From the NCBI RefSeq assembly GCF_041153465.1, contig NZ_CP154858.1, positions 2,232,001 through 2,296,000 on the forward strand: 64,000 nucleotides of DNA, in the 5' to 3' direction. Made by a program: the position numbers and the translations under genes. Shown here in pieces: positions 25,918 through 35,492 of the stretch. The DNA comes from Thermohahella caldifontis. GTDB lineage: Bacteria > Pseudomonadota > Gammaproteobacteria > Pseudomonadales > Oleiphilaceae. Each line of letters begins with the position of its first letter. The stretch's first letter is position 1. The notes under the pieces are model-generated. The model had not been told where the DNA came from. It did no database searches and saw nothing but the letters and a program-made list of their open reading frames with translations.

Positions 25918-26880
25918 TTACTCGTCAACCACCGCCATCTGATGACCTTCGCCACCCGGCAGACTGACAGTGTATCGTACCTGCAGCGTCTTGCCATCCA
26001 CAGCCCAGACTACCGGCTCCGCCCGGCTGGAGACAAAGACCAGATCCGTCCCCGGAATCGTATTCAGGTGGTAGGGTTTCGGCCCGAGCGGCGCACTGGC
26101 CAGGGCGCCCGTTACGGTGTCGATCCGGACAATCTTGTCGGCACCCTTGACGCTGACATAGAGGCTGCGACCGTCCGTGCTGGCGTCCAGTCCGTGCACT
26201 TCGGCACCGAGCGGTACGGTGCGCACCACCTTGCCGGAAGCAATGTCCACCTGACTCACCGTCCCGGCGTCTGCATTGCTGACCCAGATGTGCTCCCTGC
26301 TGCTGTCGAAGGCCATATGCTCCGGAGAGGGACCACTCTCGAGCCGTCGCGTGACCTTGCCCGCTTCCAGGTCCACCTCTGCAATGTCGTTGCTGCCGGC
26401 ATTGCTCACCCAGGCCGTCCGTCCGTCAGCAGACACGAGCGTGTAATTCGGCACCTCGCCTGTCGGGATGCGCTTGACCACCTTGTTGGCTTTCATGTCA
26501 AAAACCGAAATGTCACCGGCCATGCCATGCGTGGAGATCACATAGCGCCCGTCAGGTGTGGCGGCCTGGTGATGCGTCCAGCCCTTGACTGCCGTTTTGG
26601 ACATCACATGCCCGTGTCCCGGATGCACCTTGTACAGGTAACTGGTCTCGCCATCCTGATACAGGCTGCCGGCCATGAGATAATCGCTGCCGGGCACAGC
26701 CACCAGTCCGTGCGGATTGACCGGGCCGGGATAGTTTCCCTCGATCTGCCCCGTGGCCGCATCGACCTTGATGACCGTATTGGCTGACCCCAGCGGTATG
26801 TAGACCTTGACTGCCGCTGCGGCCTGCAACGAAAACATCATGGCTGCGACACCGGTCAGTGCGAAGATTTTCTGCTTCAT
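25918..26880 (-). CDS. Periplasmic YVTN/YncE-like beta-propeller protein
   Basis: A 320-residue secreted protein: signal peptide IFALTGVAAMMFSLQAAAA, then about seven repeats of the YVTN type, for example WVSNAGSNDIAEVDLEAGKV and WVSNADAGTVSQVDIASGKV. Such propellers occur with copper and c-type cytochrome systems and bind partner proteins, ligands or DNA. The promoter region has the dyad ACCTGTGT-N5-ACACAGGT with a TTGACC -35, a 20-bp spacer and a TAGCCT -10, so metal induction by a MerR-family activator is likely. GAGGTGAG precedes the ATG. Confidence 0.82.
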   Translation of the reverse strand: MKQKIFALTGVAAMMFSLQAAAAVKVYIPLGSANTVIKVDAATGQIEGNYPGPVNPHGLVAVPGSDYLMAGSLYQDGETSYLYKVHPGHGHVMSKTAVKGWTHHQAATPDGRYVISTHGMAGDISVFDMKANKVVKRIPTGEVPNYTLVSADGRTAWVSNAGSNDIAEVDLEAGKVTRRLESGPSPEHMAFDSSREHIWVSNADAGTVSQVDIASGKVVRTVPLGAEVHGLDASTDGRSLYVSVKGADKIVRIDTVTGALASAPLGPKPYHLNTIPGTDLVFVSSRAEPVVWAVDGKTLQVRYTVSLPGGEGHQMAVVDE

Positions 26881-26914
26881 GACTCACCTCGTTTGTGCAT
26901 GGATTTCAGCCTTC

Positions 26915-26946
26915 AGGCTAGAACCTGTGTGCAGCACACAGGTCAA
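26915..26946 (-). promoter_or_regulatory. MerR-type promoter (site B) of the YncE-like gene
   Basis: On the minus strand TTGACC (26941-26946) and TAGCCT (26915-26920) are 20 bases apart. The spacer holds the perfect dyad ACCTGTGT-N5-ACACAGGT (26923-26943). Long spacers with a central dyad are the hallmark of promoters activated by MerR-family proteins such as CueR. Confidence 0.75.
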
Positions 26947-27106
26947 TTCCGGTACGTTAAACCTTGTTCAGAAAGGGATGACAAGAGGCCCGTATTTGAC
27001 ACCGGTCAAGGTTCCGGGGTGACAATCCGTTAAGGTGTGCGTCCGCAACTTGACGCAGAAGGAAGCGTCCGAATAATAAGACGCCACGCTTCTGAAGGAT
27101 TTCAAG

Positions 27107-27499
27107 GTGATCAGCCGGTTTCATGTTCACATTCAGTCTGTCCGCCGCCAGCTTGCCTGGCTGCTGCCGCTGGTGTGGCTGACGTGGTTGGTCATACCTG
27201 TTTTCTGTGCGCCGCACGACAGCCCTGATTACTCGGTTGAACACAGTACACTGGTCAGCGCCGATGGCCACGTGCTGCATGCGCAGCAAGCTGTCACCAG
27301 CTGTGAAGATGCCGGCAACCAGGCCCGCCCCATACCGGTCAATCTCTTCATTGTCACCAGCCTGCTCTGGCTGGCGTTCACGCTGCCGGATCTGTTGCGT
27401 TACTTCCGTGCACTGGGTCGCCAGACCCGAACCATCATCAACCTGCGCTGGCTGCACGAGCCTCCGGTCCACCTCGCCAAGTGTACGTTTCTGAATTAG
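27107..27499 (+). CDS. Small two-transmembrane hypothetical protein
   Basis: A 130-residue protein starting at GTG with GAAGGA upstream. Hydrophobic segments lie near residues 15-34 (LAWLLPLVWLTWLVIPVFCA) and 78-96 (VNLFIVTSLLWLAFTLPDLL). Between them the probable periplasmic loop contains His residues and one Cys (HVLHAQQAVTSCEDAGNQ). No family recognised. It lies in the copper/cytochrome block, 73 bases before a cupredoxin gene on the same strand. The upstream interval holds a possible promoter (TTGACG at 27050-27055) overlapping a GACGC-N8-GCGTC hairpin. Confidence 0.6.
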   Translation: MISRFHVHIQSVRRQLAWLLPLVWLTWLVIPVFCAPHDSPDYSVEHSTLVSADGHVLHAQQAVTSCEDAGNQARPIPVNLFIVTSLLWLAFTLPDLLRYFRALGRQTRTIINLRWLHEPPVHLAKCTFLN

Positions 27500-27572
27500 G
27501 CCATACTCGCTTCCGCAGCCTGACGAGAAACACAACCTGAATTTAACATTTTTATCTTTTGCGAGGTCAGAT

Positions 27573-28145
27573 ATGCGTCAACCCTTGATTTCCGTACTGT
27601 TTACTGCTGCCATGCTGGCTGCGCCGTCTGTCACCCTGGCCGATGCCGGCCACGGTAAACCCAAGGCAGTGGATGATACGCACATGGCAGAAATGGGCGG
27701 TCACCATGATACGGACAGCCATCACGACGAGCACAGCGAAACCTTCCGGAGTGGCAGGCCCGGCAAGGTGGAAGAGGTGGATCGCGTGATTCATGTCACC
27801 GCTTCCGACAAGATGCGTTTCGATCCGCCCGACTTCAGGGTACGCCCCGGGGAAACCATTCGCTTTGTCGTGAAGAATGAAGGGCGTATTGACCATGAGT
27901 TCGTCGTCGGTACGCGGGACGAGCATCAGGAACACCGCAAGGAAATGCGCGAACAGATGGGCATGGGGCCAATGGAGCATGAGGATCCCAACGCCATCAC
28001 CGTACCGCCCGGACAAACGCGCGAACTGATCTGGACCTTCAGCGAGGCTGAAGACATCCAGGCTGCCTGCAACCTGCCGGGTCACTATGAAGCCGGCATG
28101 CACGTCGCCATCGAAGTGTCCGGATCCCCCCTGGCACAGAAGTAA
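27573..28145 (+). CDS. Secreted cupredoxin-family copper-binding protein
   Basis: A 190-residue periplasmic protein. A signal peptide ending SVTLADA is followed by a His/Met/Asp-rich segment (HMAEMGGHHDTDSHHDEHSE) suited to copper buffering, then a plastocyanin-like domain: MRFDPPDFRVRPGETIRFVVKNEGRIDHEFVVG and ACNLPGHYEAGMHVAIEV, where His, Cys, His and Met make the type I site. A paralogue lies at 30858-31379. The gene precedes a c-type cytochrome gene and a CopRS-like regulatory pair, so it probably binds or relays copper or electrons in the periplasm. GAGGTC precedes the ATG. Confidence 0.88.
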   Translation: MRQPLISVLFTAAMLAAPSVTLADAGHGKPKAVDDTHMAEMGGHHDTDSHHDEHSETFRSGRPGKVEEVDRVIHVTASDKMRFDPPDFRVRPGETIRFVVKNEGRIDHEFVVGTRDEHQEHRKEMREQMGMGPMEHEDPNAITVPPGQTRELIWTFSEAEDIQAACNLPGHYEAGMHVAIEVSGSPLAQK

Positions 28146-28150
28146 ACCCT

Positions 28151-28175
28151 ACCGGGAGGGCCTGGCCCTCCCGGT
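28151..28175 (+). terminator. Strong hairpin between the cupredoxin and cytochrome genes
   Basis: ACCGGGAGGGC pairs with GCCCTCCCGGT (11 base pairs) around CTG, six bases after the cupredoxin stop and followed by TTG rather than a T-run. It may terminate or stabilise the upstream message, leaving lower expression of the cytochrome gene. Confidence 0.6.
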
Positions 28176-28197
28176 TTGAACCCACAAGGAGCAGACC

Positions 28198-28629
28198 ATG
28201 TTGAAACGCGCTATCCGGATCATGATTCCCGCCTCCTTTGTCCTGCTGGCGGCCTGTGCGCCCAAGGGCGAGAACGGACGCTGGTACACTCAGGCTCAGG
28301 TAGAGGCCGGCAAAACGGTGTTTCTGGAAAACTGTGCGTCCTGCCACGGCCGCAAGGCCCAGGGACGTGTCATGAACTGGAAAAAACCTGACAAGAACGG
28401 CAACTATCCGCCTCCACCGCTGAACGGTACCGCACATGCGTGGCATCACTCCATGAAAGTCCTCAAACATCAGATCAGGAAGGGCGGGATTCCCAACGGT
28501 GGTGTGATGCCCGGTTTCGAGAACACCCTGAGCGAGGAGCAGATCGAAAGCGCCATTGCCTATTTTCAGAGCTTCTGGCCGGATGAGACGTATCAGGCAT
28601 GGCTGAAACGGGGTGGGACATCGCAATAA
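28198..28629 (+). CDS. Lipoprotein c-type cytochrome
   Basis: A 143-residue protein with a lipobox (VLLAACAPKG) and a haem-binding CASCHG motif near residue 46. A likely axial Met lies further on (GGVMPGFENTLSEEQIESAIAYFQSFWPDETY, the usual class I ending). It would be attached to a membrane facing the periplasm and carry electrons. AAGGAGCAG precedes the ATG. It lies between a cupredoxin gene and the CopRS-like pair. The related sequence context HAWHHSMKVLKHQIRKG recalls the cytochrome domain at the end of the BNR-type protein at 39074. Confidence 0.85.
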   Translation: MLKRAIRIMIPASFVLLAACAPKGENGRWYTQAQVEAGKTVFLENCASCHGRKAQGRVMNWKKPDKNGNYPPPPLNGTAHAWHHSMKVLKHQIRKGGIPNGGVMPGFENTLSEEQIESAIAYFQSFWPDETYQAWLKRGGTSQ

Positions 28630-28683
28630 CGCCATGATGATCCCTGAATCCAGAGACGGGCAAACCACAGAGCCGGATGAAGC

Positions 28684-29358
28684 ATGATTCTGGTGGTGGA
28701 AGATGACGAGCGCATTGCCGCACTCCTCATGCAAGGCTTGCATGAGGCCGGATACCGCTGCGAGCGTGTTTCAGATGGCCATCAGGCCATTGACAGAATT
28801 CTCGGGCACGCCTGGAGAGTGGTCATTCTGGATCTGATGCTGCCCGGGTGCAGCGGACTGGATGTACTCGCGGCCATCCGCAAGGGAGGCTGCGACGTTC
28901 CGGTGCTGGTACTTTCGGCACGAAACTCGGTGGATCAGAGGGCTGAAGGTCTCAATACGGGGGCTGACGATTATCTGCCCAAACCTTTCTCGTTTATTGA
29001 ACTGATCGCCCGCATACGTGCACTGGAGCGCCGTTCCCGCACCTTTCAGCCAGAGATATTGTCCGCAGGCAAAATTGAACTGGATGCCGTTCAGCGCCAG
29101 GTATATGTCAGGGGCCAGCCCGTGCTCCTGACAGAACAGGAATACCGGTTGCTGGAGCACTTCATGCGCCATCCCCTGCGCGTTTACTCTCGCGAACAAC
29201 TTGCGCAGCTCGTCTGGGGATACAATCAGGACATCGACGAAAACGCTGTAGAGGCTGCCATCAGCCGGTTACGGCGAAAACTCGGCGAGCGGGCTAAGAA
29301 TTCGTGTATTGAAACCCTGCGTGGCGCAGGTTATCGATTCAATCCCGGCACATCATGA
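28684..29358 (+). CDS. CopR/CusR-like OmpR-family response regulator
   Basis: A 224-residue OmpR-type regulator. The receiver domain has the acidic pair EDD at 6-8, the phosphorylation site Asp50 in VVILDLMLPGCSGLDVL, and the KPF motif in DYLPKPFSF. The C-terminal winged helix contains LLTEQEYRLLEHFMRHPLRVYSREQLAQLVWG and VEAAISRLRRKLG. Its stop overlaps the start of a histidine kinase gene (ATGA), so the two form a two-component system. Position in a copper block and the kinase type suggest control of copper-resistance genes. Confidence 0.88.
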   Translation: MILVVEDDERIAALLMQGLHEAGYRCERVSDGHQAIDRILGHAWRVVILDLMLPGCSGLDVLAAIRKGGCDVPVLVLSARNSVDQRAEGLNTGADDYLPKPFSFIELIARIRALERRSRTFQPEILSAGKIELDAVQRQVYVRGQPVLLTEQEYRLLEHFMRHPLRVYSREQLAQLVWGYNQDIDENAVEAAISRLRRKLGERAKNSCIETLRGAGYRFNPGTS

Positions 29359-30745
29359 AACCTCTCTCACTGGCCGCCCGGATTCAGATCAGCATTGTGA
29401 TTCCGGCTCTTCTCTTTTTGGTTTCGGCACTGGCATTGTCCGCACATTTTTTTTCAGAGCACTTCTATCAGGAAGAACGGCAGGACATGGCCGATCTGGA
29501 GCACGAGCTGTCAGCCATCCTCCGGTCAAGCGGCCTTGAAGGGCTGAAAACACAAGCAATCCCCCCCTCCCATCATGTTTTCGTCTACGCTGTCTTCAGT
29601 GCGGATGGCAGCCATGCTGTTTTCTCAAACAATCACAGTGCAAAGAAAGTACTGGCTGAACCCGTCGAAGCTCCGTTCGTGACCCGCAATATTGAGGGTG
29701 AGCATTTCCAGGTCTGGAATGCCGAACCTCCTCTGCCACCGGGTATTCGCGAGATCCGGATGGCCATCAATGTGCAGAGCCGGGTGAACTTCGAGCATTT
29801 CCAGCTCACGTGGTTTTCCGCCCTGATGGTCATGCTGGGAGCACTCATCACCGTTCTGGTAACGGTCACTGTACGCCGTGGATTCAGGTACCTGAACCGC
29901 ATAAGTGACGATATCGCAGCCGTTTCGGCCACCAATCTGAGCGTGCGCTGGCTTCCGCAGCAATTCCCGAGGGAAATCGCCCCTCTTGTCCGGGCGCTGA
30001 ACAGGATGCTGGATCAAATTGAAGGAGACTACCGTTATCTTGAACAGTTTTCCGATGCCATGGCTCATGAGCTGAAAACACCGCTCACCAGCCAGATCGC
30101 CTGCCTTGAGCTCGCACTGATGCGCTCCAGATCGGGGAAGACTACCGGGCGGCCCTGCAACACGCGCTGAATGACAGTCGTCACCTCTCATCCATTGTGC
30201 AGGACATGCTCTTCATTTCAAAAGCACGTGCCCTGGCCTTTGGGCAGCCCGAACCTCTGGATGCCGTTGCCCTGATACGCGATCAGCTTGAGCGGATGCA
30301 GCCACTTCTCGAGCGAAGGAGGATGCAGCCGGATGTGTGTCTGCCAGAGTCACTGCCCGAGGTCAGGGGATACCGGTTACTGCTGGACCGGGCTTTGGCC
30401 AATCTCATATCCAACGCCATCAGACACGCGGAGCCGGGCAGCCCTCTGATCATCGAAGCCGCAGAGAAGCAGGGCGTCGTGAGGCTGTCCTTCCGTAACC
30501 GGGGAGACGTCAGCGAAGCCTTCGAAGAACATGCCTTTGATCGTTTCTGGTCGGGCTCTTCGGCACGAACCCGCACAGAAGATGCTGCACATTCAGGCCT
30601 GGGACTGGCGATTGTCAAGGCGGCTGTGGAGGCATGTCAGGGAAGGGTGGTCGCTCAAGCGCATGACGGCTGGGTCCGTTTCGACCTTTACCTCACTGCA
30701 TGCCCGAAGAACAATTCTTCAAAAGACGAAACAGGAACGGCCTGA
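29355..30745 (+). pseudogene. CopS/CusS-like sensor histidine kinase, frameshifted (likely sequencing artefact)
   Basis: The gene is read in two frames, 29355-30170 and about 30137-30745. The first covers two membrane helices, a periplasmic domain, HAMP-like linker and the H-box MAHELKTPLTS (His238). The second carries on with EDYRAALQHALNDSRHLSSIVQDMLFISKA, the N-box LDRALANLISNAIRHAEPG, and HSGLGLAIVKAAVEACQG. The break is in the run GGGG at 30134-30137; five G would give a continuous 463-residue kinase of normal length. With one base restored the length is an exact multiple of three. It overlaps the response regulator gene. Confidence 0.85.
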
Positions 30746-30780
30746 GCACAAGCCTTTCGAACCGGAAAAGATCCGGGAAG

Positions 30781-30810
30781 TGCCTCCGCCCGCCATGGCA
30801 GGCGGAGGCA
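30781..30810. terminator. Hairpin between the convergent kinase and cupredoxin genes
   Basis: TGCCTCCGCC pairs with GGCGGAGGCA (10 base pairs) around a ten-base loop. It lies 35 bases after the kinase stop and 48 bases after the end of the opposing cupredoxin gene, and could stop both transcripts. Confidence 0.55.
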
Positions 30811-30857
30811 CTGATCCAGTACGTCAGGTATTCGTAACCGGGTTAAGGAAAGGCAAA

Positions 30858-31379
30858 TTATCCCGCAGTAATCCTGATTTTCCCCTGCATACCCGCTTCC
30901 ATGTGGCCGGGTATCAGACAGGCAAAGTCCACAGTGCCCGGCTCATCAAACTGCCATACCAGCCCACCACGTTGGCCAGGCTTGAGCCTCACCATGTTTG
31001 GTTCGGCATGCTGCATGCGGGGTGCGTTGCGCATTGACTCGGCATGTGCCCGGAGCTCGTCCATGGTGCCAATGACCAACTCGTGCGGTACCTTGCCCGT
31101 GTTCCTGATAAAGAAACGGACGGTCTCCCCCTTCCTGACCACGATATCCGACGGTGTGAAACGCATGGAATCATCCATGATCACCTCAATGGTGCGATCC
31201 ACGCGGGCAGGGTCACCGGGCCTGCCGATATCGGAGAGTGATGCCCCGCTGTGCGTGGCACTGTCCATATCCTGCATGTTGTGCCCACTCATGTCATGAC
31301 TGTTGCCATGGTTGCCCCCTGCCAGAGCCAGTACCGGCAGCGTGGTCAGCATCAATACATTCAGACTTCTTTTCAGCAT
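30858..31379 (-). CDS. Secreted cupredoxin-family copper-binding protein (second copy)
   Basis: A 173-residue protein; ATG at 31379 follows GAAGGAAAAAACC. A signal peptide ending VLALAGG precedes a Met/His-rich stretch (NSHDMSGHNMQDMDSATH) and a plastocyanin-like domain: MRFTPSDIVVRKGETVRFFIRNTGKVPHELVIG and FACLIPGHMEAGMQGKIRI, giving His, Cys, His and Met ligands. It is a paralogue of the protein at 27573-28145. It lies downstream of copA and copB on the same strand with a 56-bp gap, so it is probably part of the copper-resistance operon, in a CopC/PcoE-like holding role. Confidence 0.88.
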   Translation of the reverse strand: MLKRSLNVLMLTTLPVLALAGGNHGNSHDMSGHNMQDMDSATHSGASLSDIGRPGDPARVDRTIEVIMDDSMRFTPSDIVVRKGETVRFFIRNTGKVPHELVIGTMDELRAHAESMRNAPRMQHAEPNMVRLKPGQRGGLVWQFDEPGTVDFACLIPGHMEAGMQGKIRITAG

Positions 31380-31435
31380 GGTTTTTTCCTTCAGTTGGTT
31401 AATTGACAATCAAATCAATGAGTCTGCCGGCAACT

Positions 31436-32368
31436 CTAGAACCACAGTCTCACACCTGCGACATACCCCGTTTCACGGGTACGCTGCCCTTCATCCCGGG
31501 CCATATCGGCGGTCTGCCCGAACTTGCCCGCCCATTCCACTCCGATGTAGGGGGCGAACTGACGCGAGAACTCATAACGCAGCCGCAAACCCGCCAGGGC
31601 ATCGGACACTCCACTGCCCAGACCACGCGCTTCATCTCGCTTGCCATACAGATTGACTTCCACGCGGGGCTGCAAAACCAGACGCTGAGTGAGCAGCAGT
31701 TCATATTCGCCCGACAGACTCAGTGCCGTGCGTCCCGAGCGCCCAACGTAAGCGGTGGCATCAACCTCGAACCAGTAAGGCGCAAGCCCCTGAACGCCGA
31801 AGGCAAGCCAGGTCCGGTCAGGCTCCGTACCACTGTCCTGCCGCACACCGAGGCGGGTGTCCCAGTATGTGGCCATCGCATGTCCCCACAGGAGCTCCGT
31901 TTGCGCTTCCTCCAGCCGGCCTTCGGCAACTTCACCTTCGGCCTCGAGAACCAGACGGTCATAGGTATTCCCGTACGAGGCCCGGGCCTCATAGGCGGTC
32001 ATATTGCCATCATCCAGGTAAACGCGCTCCAGGCGACCGAAAAGCAGGCTACCGAACAGATGCTCATCAGCCAGCCGAAGCTGCCTGGGCCCGGGAAGCG
32101 CATAAGGACCCGACTCCAGCGTCAGGCCATCGGCGTATGCGTGCGGATCGCGAACCTCTGCCGGAGCAGCCCCCTTCATGCTCATGCCGCCATGGTCCAT
32201 GGTGTGATGCGCGGGCGATTCGGCTTCCGACCGGGCGTGAGCCATGCCGGAATGACCGCTGCCTTGCATCGGTGTCTGCGCCCAAGCAGATACCGTGCCG
32301 AGCGATACCAGCGCAACCGTAAGGAGAGAACAGGGTTTCATGGCAAATTTTCTCTTGATCAGTTTCAT
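31436..32368 (-). CDS. copB: CopB outer-membrane copper resistance protein
   Basis: About 310 residues. The ATG at 32368 overlaps the copA stop (ATGA), so translation is coupled. A signal peptide (LLTVALVSLGTVSAWA) is followed by a short His/Met-rich part (SGHSGMAHARSEAESPAHHTMDHGGMSMKG) that can bind copper, and a beta-barrel domain with PHAYADGLTLE, TELLWGHAMATYWDTRLGVRQD, LQPRVEVNLYGKRDEARGLGSGVSDALAGLRLRYEF and a terminal VRLWF, all typical of CopB/PcoB. It sits in the outer membrane and works with CopA in copper sequestration or export. Confidence 0.92.
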   Translation of the reverse strand: MKLIKRKFAMKPCSLLTVALVSLGTVSAWAQTPMQGSGHSGMAHARSEAESPAHHTMDHGGMSMKGAAPAEVRDPHAYADGLTLESGPYALPGPRQLRLADEHLFGSLLFGRLERVYLDDGNMTAYEARASYGNTYDRLVLEAEGEVAEGRLEEAQTELLWGHAMATYWDTRLGVRQDSGTEPDRTWLAFGVQGLAPYWFEVDATAYVGRSGRTALSLSGEYELLLTQRLVLQPRVEVNLYGKRDEARGLGSGVSDALAGLRLRYEFSRQFAPYIGVEWAGKFGQTADMARDEGQRTRETGYVAGVRLWF

Positions 32369-34223
32369 GACACGACCACCTTCCGGAACATTCCCATTTC
32401 CATGTGCAACATCAGATGGCAGTGCCAGGCCCACTGTCCGAGCGCGTCGGCAGTCACCAGGAAGCTGATCCGCTGCGCAGGCTGAACCGGAATGGTATGG
32501 CGTCGAGCCAGAAACTGTCCTTCGGGCGTTTCCAGTTCACTCCACATCCCGTGTAGATGCATCGGGTGCGTCATCATCGTATCGTTGTGAAGGATAATGC
32601 GTACCCGTTCGCCATAGCGAAGATGTACGGGCGTACTTTTGCCGAACTCAAGGCCATCAAGCGACCAGGTATAGCGCTCCATGTTGCCGGTCAGATGGAG
32701 TTCGAGCTCACGTTCGGGGCCGCGCGGGTCAAGCGGTCCCCCGACCGTATGCAGATCGGCCAGCGTCAGTACCCGGTGTCCGGGGGGCGCCTTCCCTGCT
32801 CTGCCAGCTGTCGCAATCCGGCCCCCGGATCATCAAGGTTCGTGCGCGGCATGTCCACCCGCATATCTGTACCCGGCCCGAATTCCGCGCTGGCGTGCCG
32901 AACCGTGGTGCCCGGTCTGGACAAGGCACCGCCCATCATCCCGGCCATCGCGCCATGTTTCATGCCGGACATGCCATGGTCCATTCCCGGCATCTGGTGC
33001 CCCATGGATGAGTGATCCATGCCAGCCATGGCCGGGCCGCCATGCCCCATTTGCGCGTGATCCATCGCACCCATCATATCTGCCATGGTCAGCCATTCGA
33101 CCGGATCCAGCGGGGGCACCGCGGCTTCCAGCCCTTTGCTCACGGCGAGCGTACCGCGCGCATATCCGGTTCGATCCATGGATTGAGCGAAAATCGTGTA
33201 GGCATCCTCACTCGGGGTCACGATCACGTCGTAAGTTTCGCCGGGACCGAACCGGAACTCGTCGACAGTAACGGGTTCAACATTCTGGCCGTCGCTTTGC
33301 ACCACGGTCATTCTGAGCCCGGGGATGCGTACGTCGTAGAAGGTATTGGCTGCACCGTTGATAAACCGCAAACGCACCCGCTCACCCGGCCGGAAAAGCC
33401 CGGTCCAGTTTCCTGCCGGTGTCACGCCGTTCATCAGATAAGTCAATGTCTCACCCGAAAGATCGGCCAGGTCGGTCGGGTTCATCCGCATCTGATTCCA
33501 CATCGCACGCTTTTCGAGCGCGCGGGAAAGCCCCCTGTCGGCAACGTCCCGGAAGAAGTCGAGAGCTGTCGGCTGGTTGTAGTTATAATAATCCCCCTGC
33601 ACCCGCAGTTTGGTCAGCACCCGCATGGGATCTTCGTCCGTCCAGTCGGACAACTGAACGATGTAATCCCGGTCAGCCTGGACAGGGTCTCCGTGTCTTG
33701 GCTCAACGATGAGCGCACCATACATCCCGGTCTGCTCCTGCGTACCGGAGTGCGAGTGGTACCAATAGGTGCCGGTTTGCTCGAGGCGAAACCGGTAAGT
33801 GAACGTTGCTCCGGGTGGAATACCGGGAAAGCTGATGCCGGGTACACCATCCATCTGGTAAGGCAGAATGATTCCGTGCCAGTGAATGGAAGTGGACTCA
33901 CTCAGGTGATTGGTAACGCGTATAGTGACCGTGTCGCCTTCCCGCAAACGCAGGGTAGGTGCAGGAATGGATCCGTTGATGGTAGTCGCCATTCGGGGCG
34001 TCCCGGTAAAGTTGACCGGCGATTCGGCAATGACCAGATCAATCTCCGTACCACTCAACACCGGCGCCGTGCCCGTGTGGGTGTCGGTCCGCCCCGGCTG
34101 CAGTGCGGCACGTGCCCAGGGGGAGAAACCAACCATCACGCCCCCGGCAACCAGACCCTGCACAAACCGGCGACGAGAAGCTTTTGACGCAAGCCATGCA
34201 TTACAACTTCTTGGTTGCGACAT
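32365..34223 (-). pseudogene. copA: CopA multicopper oxidase, frameshifted (likely sequencing artefact)
   Basis: Two frames, 34223 to about 32790 and 32790 to 32365, together make one CopA/PcoA-type multicopper oxidase of about 619 residues, which oxidises Cu(I) in the periplasm. A Tat signal (SRRRFVQGLVAGG) leads. Copper ligands are visible in SIHWHGI, WYHSHSG, HPMHLHGMW and WHCHLMLHMEMGM. A Met/His-rich insert (HAQMGHGGPAMAGMDHSSMG and following) lies near residue 390. The break is at the six-G run 32782-32787; a seventh restores RPPGHRVLTLADLHTVGGPLD, the normal family sequence. GAGGTTTAAG precedes the ATG at 34223. The last codons overlap copB. Confidence 0.88.
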
Positions 34224-34342
34224 CTTAAACCTCACTATCTCATTAGAAATTATCTTCTGGGGGAAGGGCCCGAAGTGGCGCCTTCACCCAGTGCTCAGAA
34301 AACGCTTATTGCAGTCCTGACAGGATCCAGGATCAGGTAAGC

Positions 34343-34654
34343 TTAATCGTTCTGACCAAACATCAGACGCTTATGTTCTGATGCGGTCAGGTTATCCATA
34401 TGGTGACGGGGATGAACCGGCCCCAGAACTCCAGCAGTTTCAGGGGAATTATCATCAAACATCATTCGTTTGTGTTCATGGGCAAGACGTCTGTCTGAGT
34501 GCTCATGCTTCATGGGCCGGTCAGTCATGTCATGAAAATTTGCTTGCGATTTCTGCTCAGCAAGGTTACCGGATTGACTTATCGGTGCCGAATCCGCAAA
34601 AGCTACTGTGGTCGAAAACGTGGTCACAATAGTGAGAAGTGATACTCTAATCAT
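34343..34654 (-). CDS. Small secreted hypothetical protein with repeated EHKR(M/L)MF motif
   Basis: A 102-residue protein; ATG at 34654 is preceded by GAGGG. A signal peptide (LLTIVTTFSTTVAFA) is followed by a short mature part in which AHEHKRMMFDDN and ASEHKRLMFGQND repeat the same eight-residue motif, the second at the extreme C-terminus. His and Met residues are frequent (MTDRPMKHEHSDRR, PVHPRHHMDN). It lies upstream of copA on the same strand, which suggests a role in periplasmic copper binding, but no family is recognised. The 119 bases between it and copA hold nothing obvious. Confidence 0.65.
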   Translation of the reverse strand: MIRVSLLTIVTTFSTTVAFADSAPISQSGNLAEQKSQANFHDMTDRPMKHEHSDRRLAHEHKRMMFDDNSPETAGVLGPVHPRHHMDNLTASEHKRLMFGQND

Positions 34655-34899
34655 GGTCAGTCCCTCATCTGGTTTATTTGTTTTGCTTCGAGGAGCGTGT
34701 CCTCTTCTGGCACTACACAGTTTGCGACACGAACCTGACATGAAACTGACAACTCAGTTAACAAGGTGAAAGGCAGTAAGCGATCCCAAACCCCCACCCC
34801 AGTCAGGCAGTGGGTGGTGGGCGCCAGGTTCCAGAGCAGGATGGCGTCACGGTTGCCGGCATTGCTACCGGGAATCAGAGCCGCCGGTTTCCGGACCAC

Positions 34900-35120
34900 C
34901 TACACTCCCAACTCACATTGCTTGCAGGCATACTTGTGACGGACACGCCGCGACAGGTGCAGGCGGGCCGGGATATATTCCAGGGTCTCGCTGACCTCTT
35001 CGCCAATGCGTTGCTTGTGACATCCGCAGGCACAGACCTTGTCGGCGTCATCCAGGTCATGCTCGATCACTTCGCGGGGCAGGTCCTCAGGCCGGGCCTC
35101 CCAGCCGAAGGTGTGGCGAC
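34900..35120 (-). pseudogene. IS66 TnpC transposase fragment
   Basis: Translation on the minus strand gives VRRHTFGWEARPEDLPREV then a zinc-ribbon-like segment with CACGCHKQRIGEEVSETLEY, IPARLHLSRRVRHKYACKQC and a stop at 34900-34902. This matches the N-terminal third of IS66 transposases. The catalytic domain is absent. Confidence 0.75.
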
Positions 35121-35416
35121 GGACGTGCCCCCGGACTTCCGTGGGCCCGGCAGACTGATATGAAGAGGCCGGCCATTGGTAATCTGAGTATCCAGCTTGA
35201 TGCAGTCATCCGCTGCGGCATCAACCGGCACGCGGACAAAGGCACTCTGGCCGGGGTATTCTCTGCATACCCCTTGCGCCTGAGGGTGTGGGCGGCGTTG
35301 TACAAAGTGGCTGGGCTGACGCCGTTCTCGACAGCGACCTGCTTCAGGGACTTGCCCTGTGTACGGGCCTGTTCGATCAGGGAAAGATAGAAGGCCTGTT
35401 TTTCGGTGAGCGACAT
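35087..35416 (-). pseudogene. IS66 TnpA accessory protein remnant (frameshifted)
   Basis: The N-terminal half (SLTEKQAFYLSLIEQARTQG, KSLKQVAVENGVSPATLYNA, HTLRRKGY) is the IS66 OrfA helix-turn-helix region. After about residue 55 the expected sequence (SAFVRVPVDAAADDCIKLDT) is found in another frame; one extra base in the run ACCCCGG near 35255 would restore it. The end runs into the tnpC fragment through the internal deletion. Confidence 0.7.
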
Positions 35417-35492
35417 GGCGGGCTCCCGTACAATGGCCAGGCGTACCTTAGCCGATCCGCTGGGCGGTTTTTAGATGGGGGTTTTGGATCGC

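Noticed and set aside
25144..26787. Open frame of 547 codons on the plus strand opposite the DsbA-like and YncE-like genes
   Set aside because: Spans two recognised genes and their intergenic region on the other strand and resembles nothing.
34657..34899. Minus-strand frame of 80 codons ending next to the IS66 tnpC fragment
   Set aside because: It crosses the left IS66 end and has no domain; most likely decayed element sequence.
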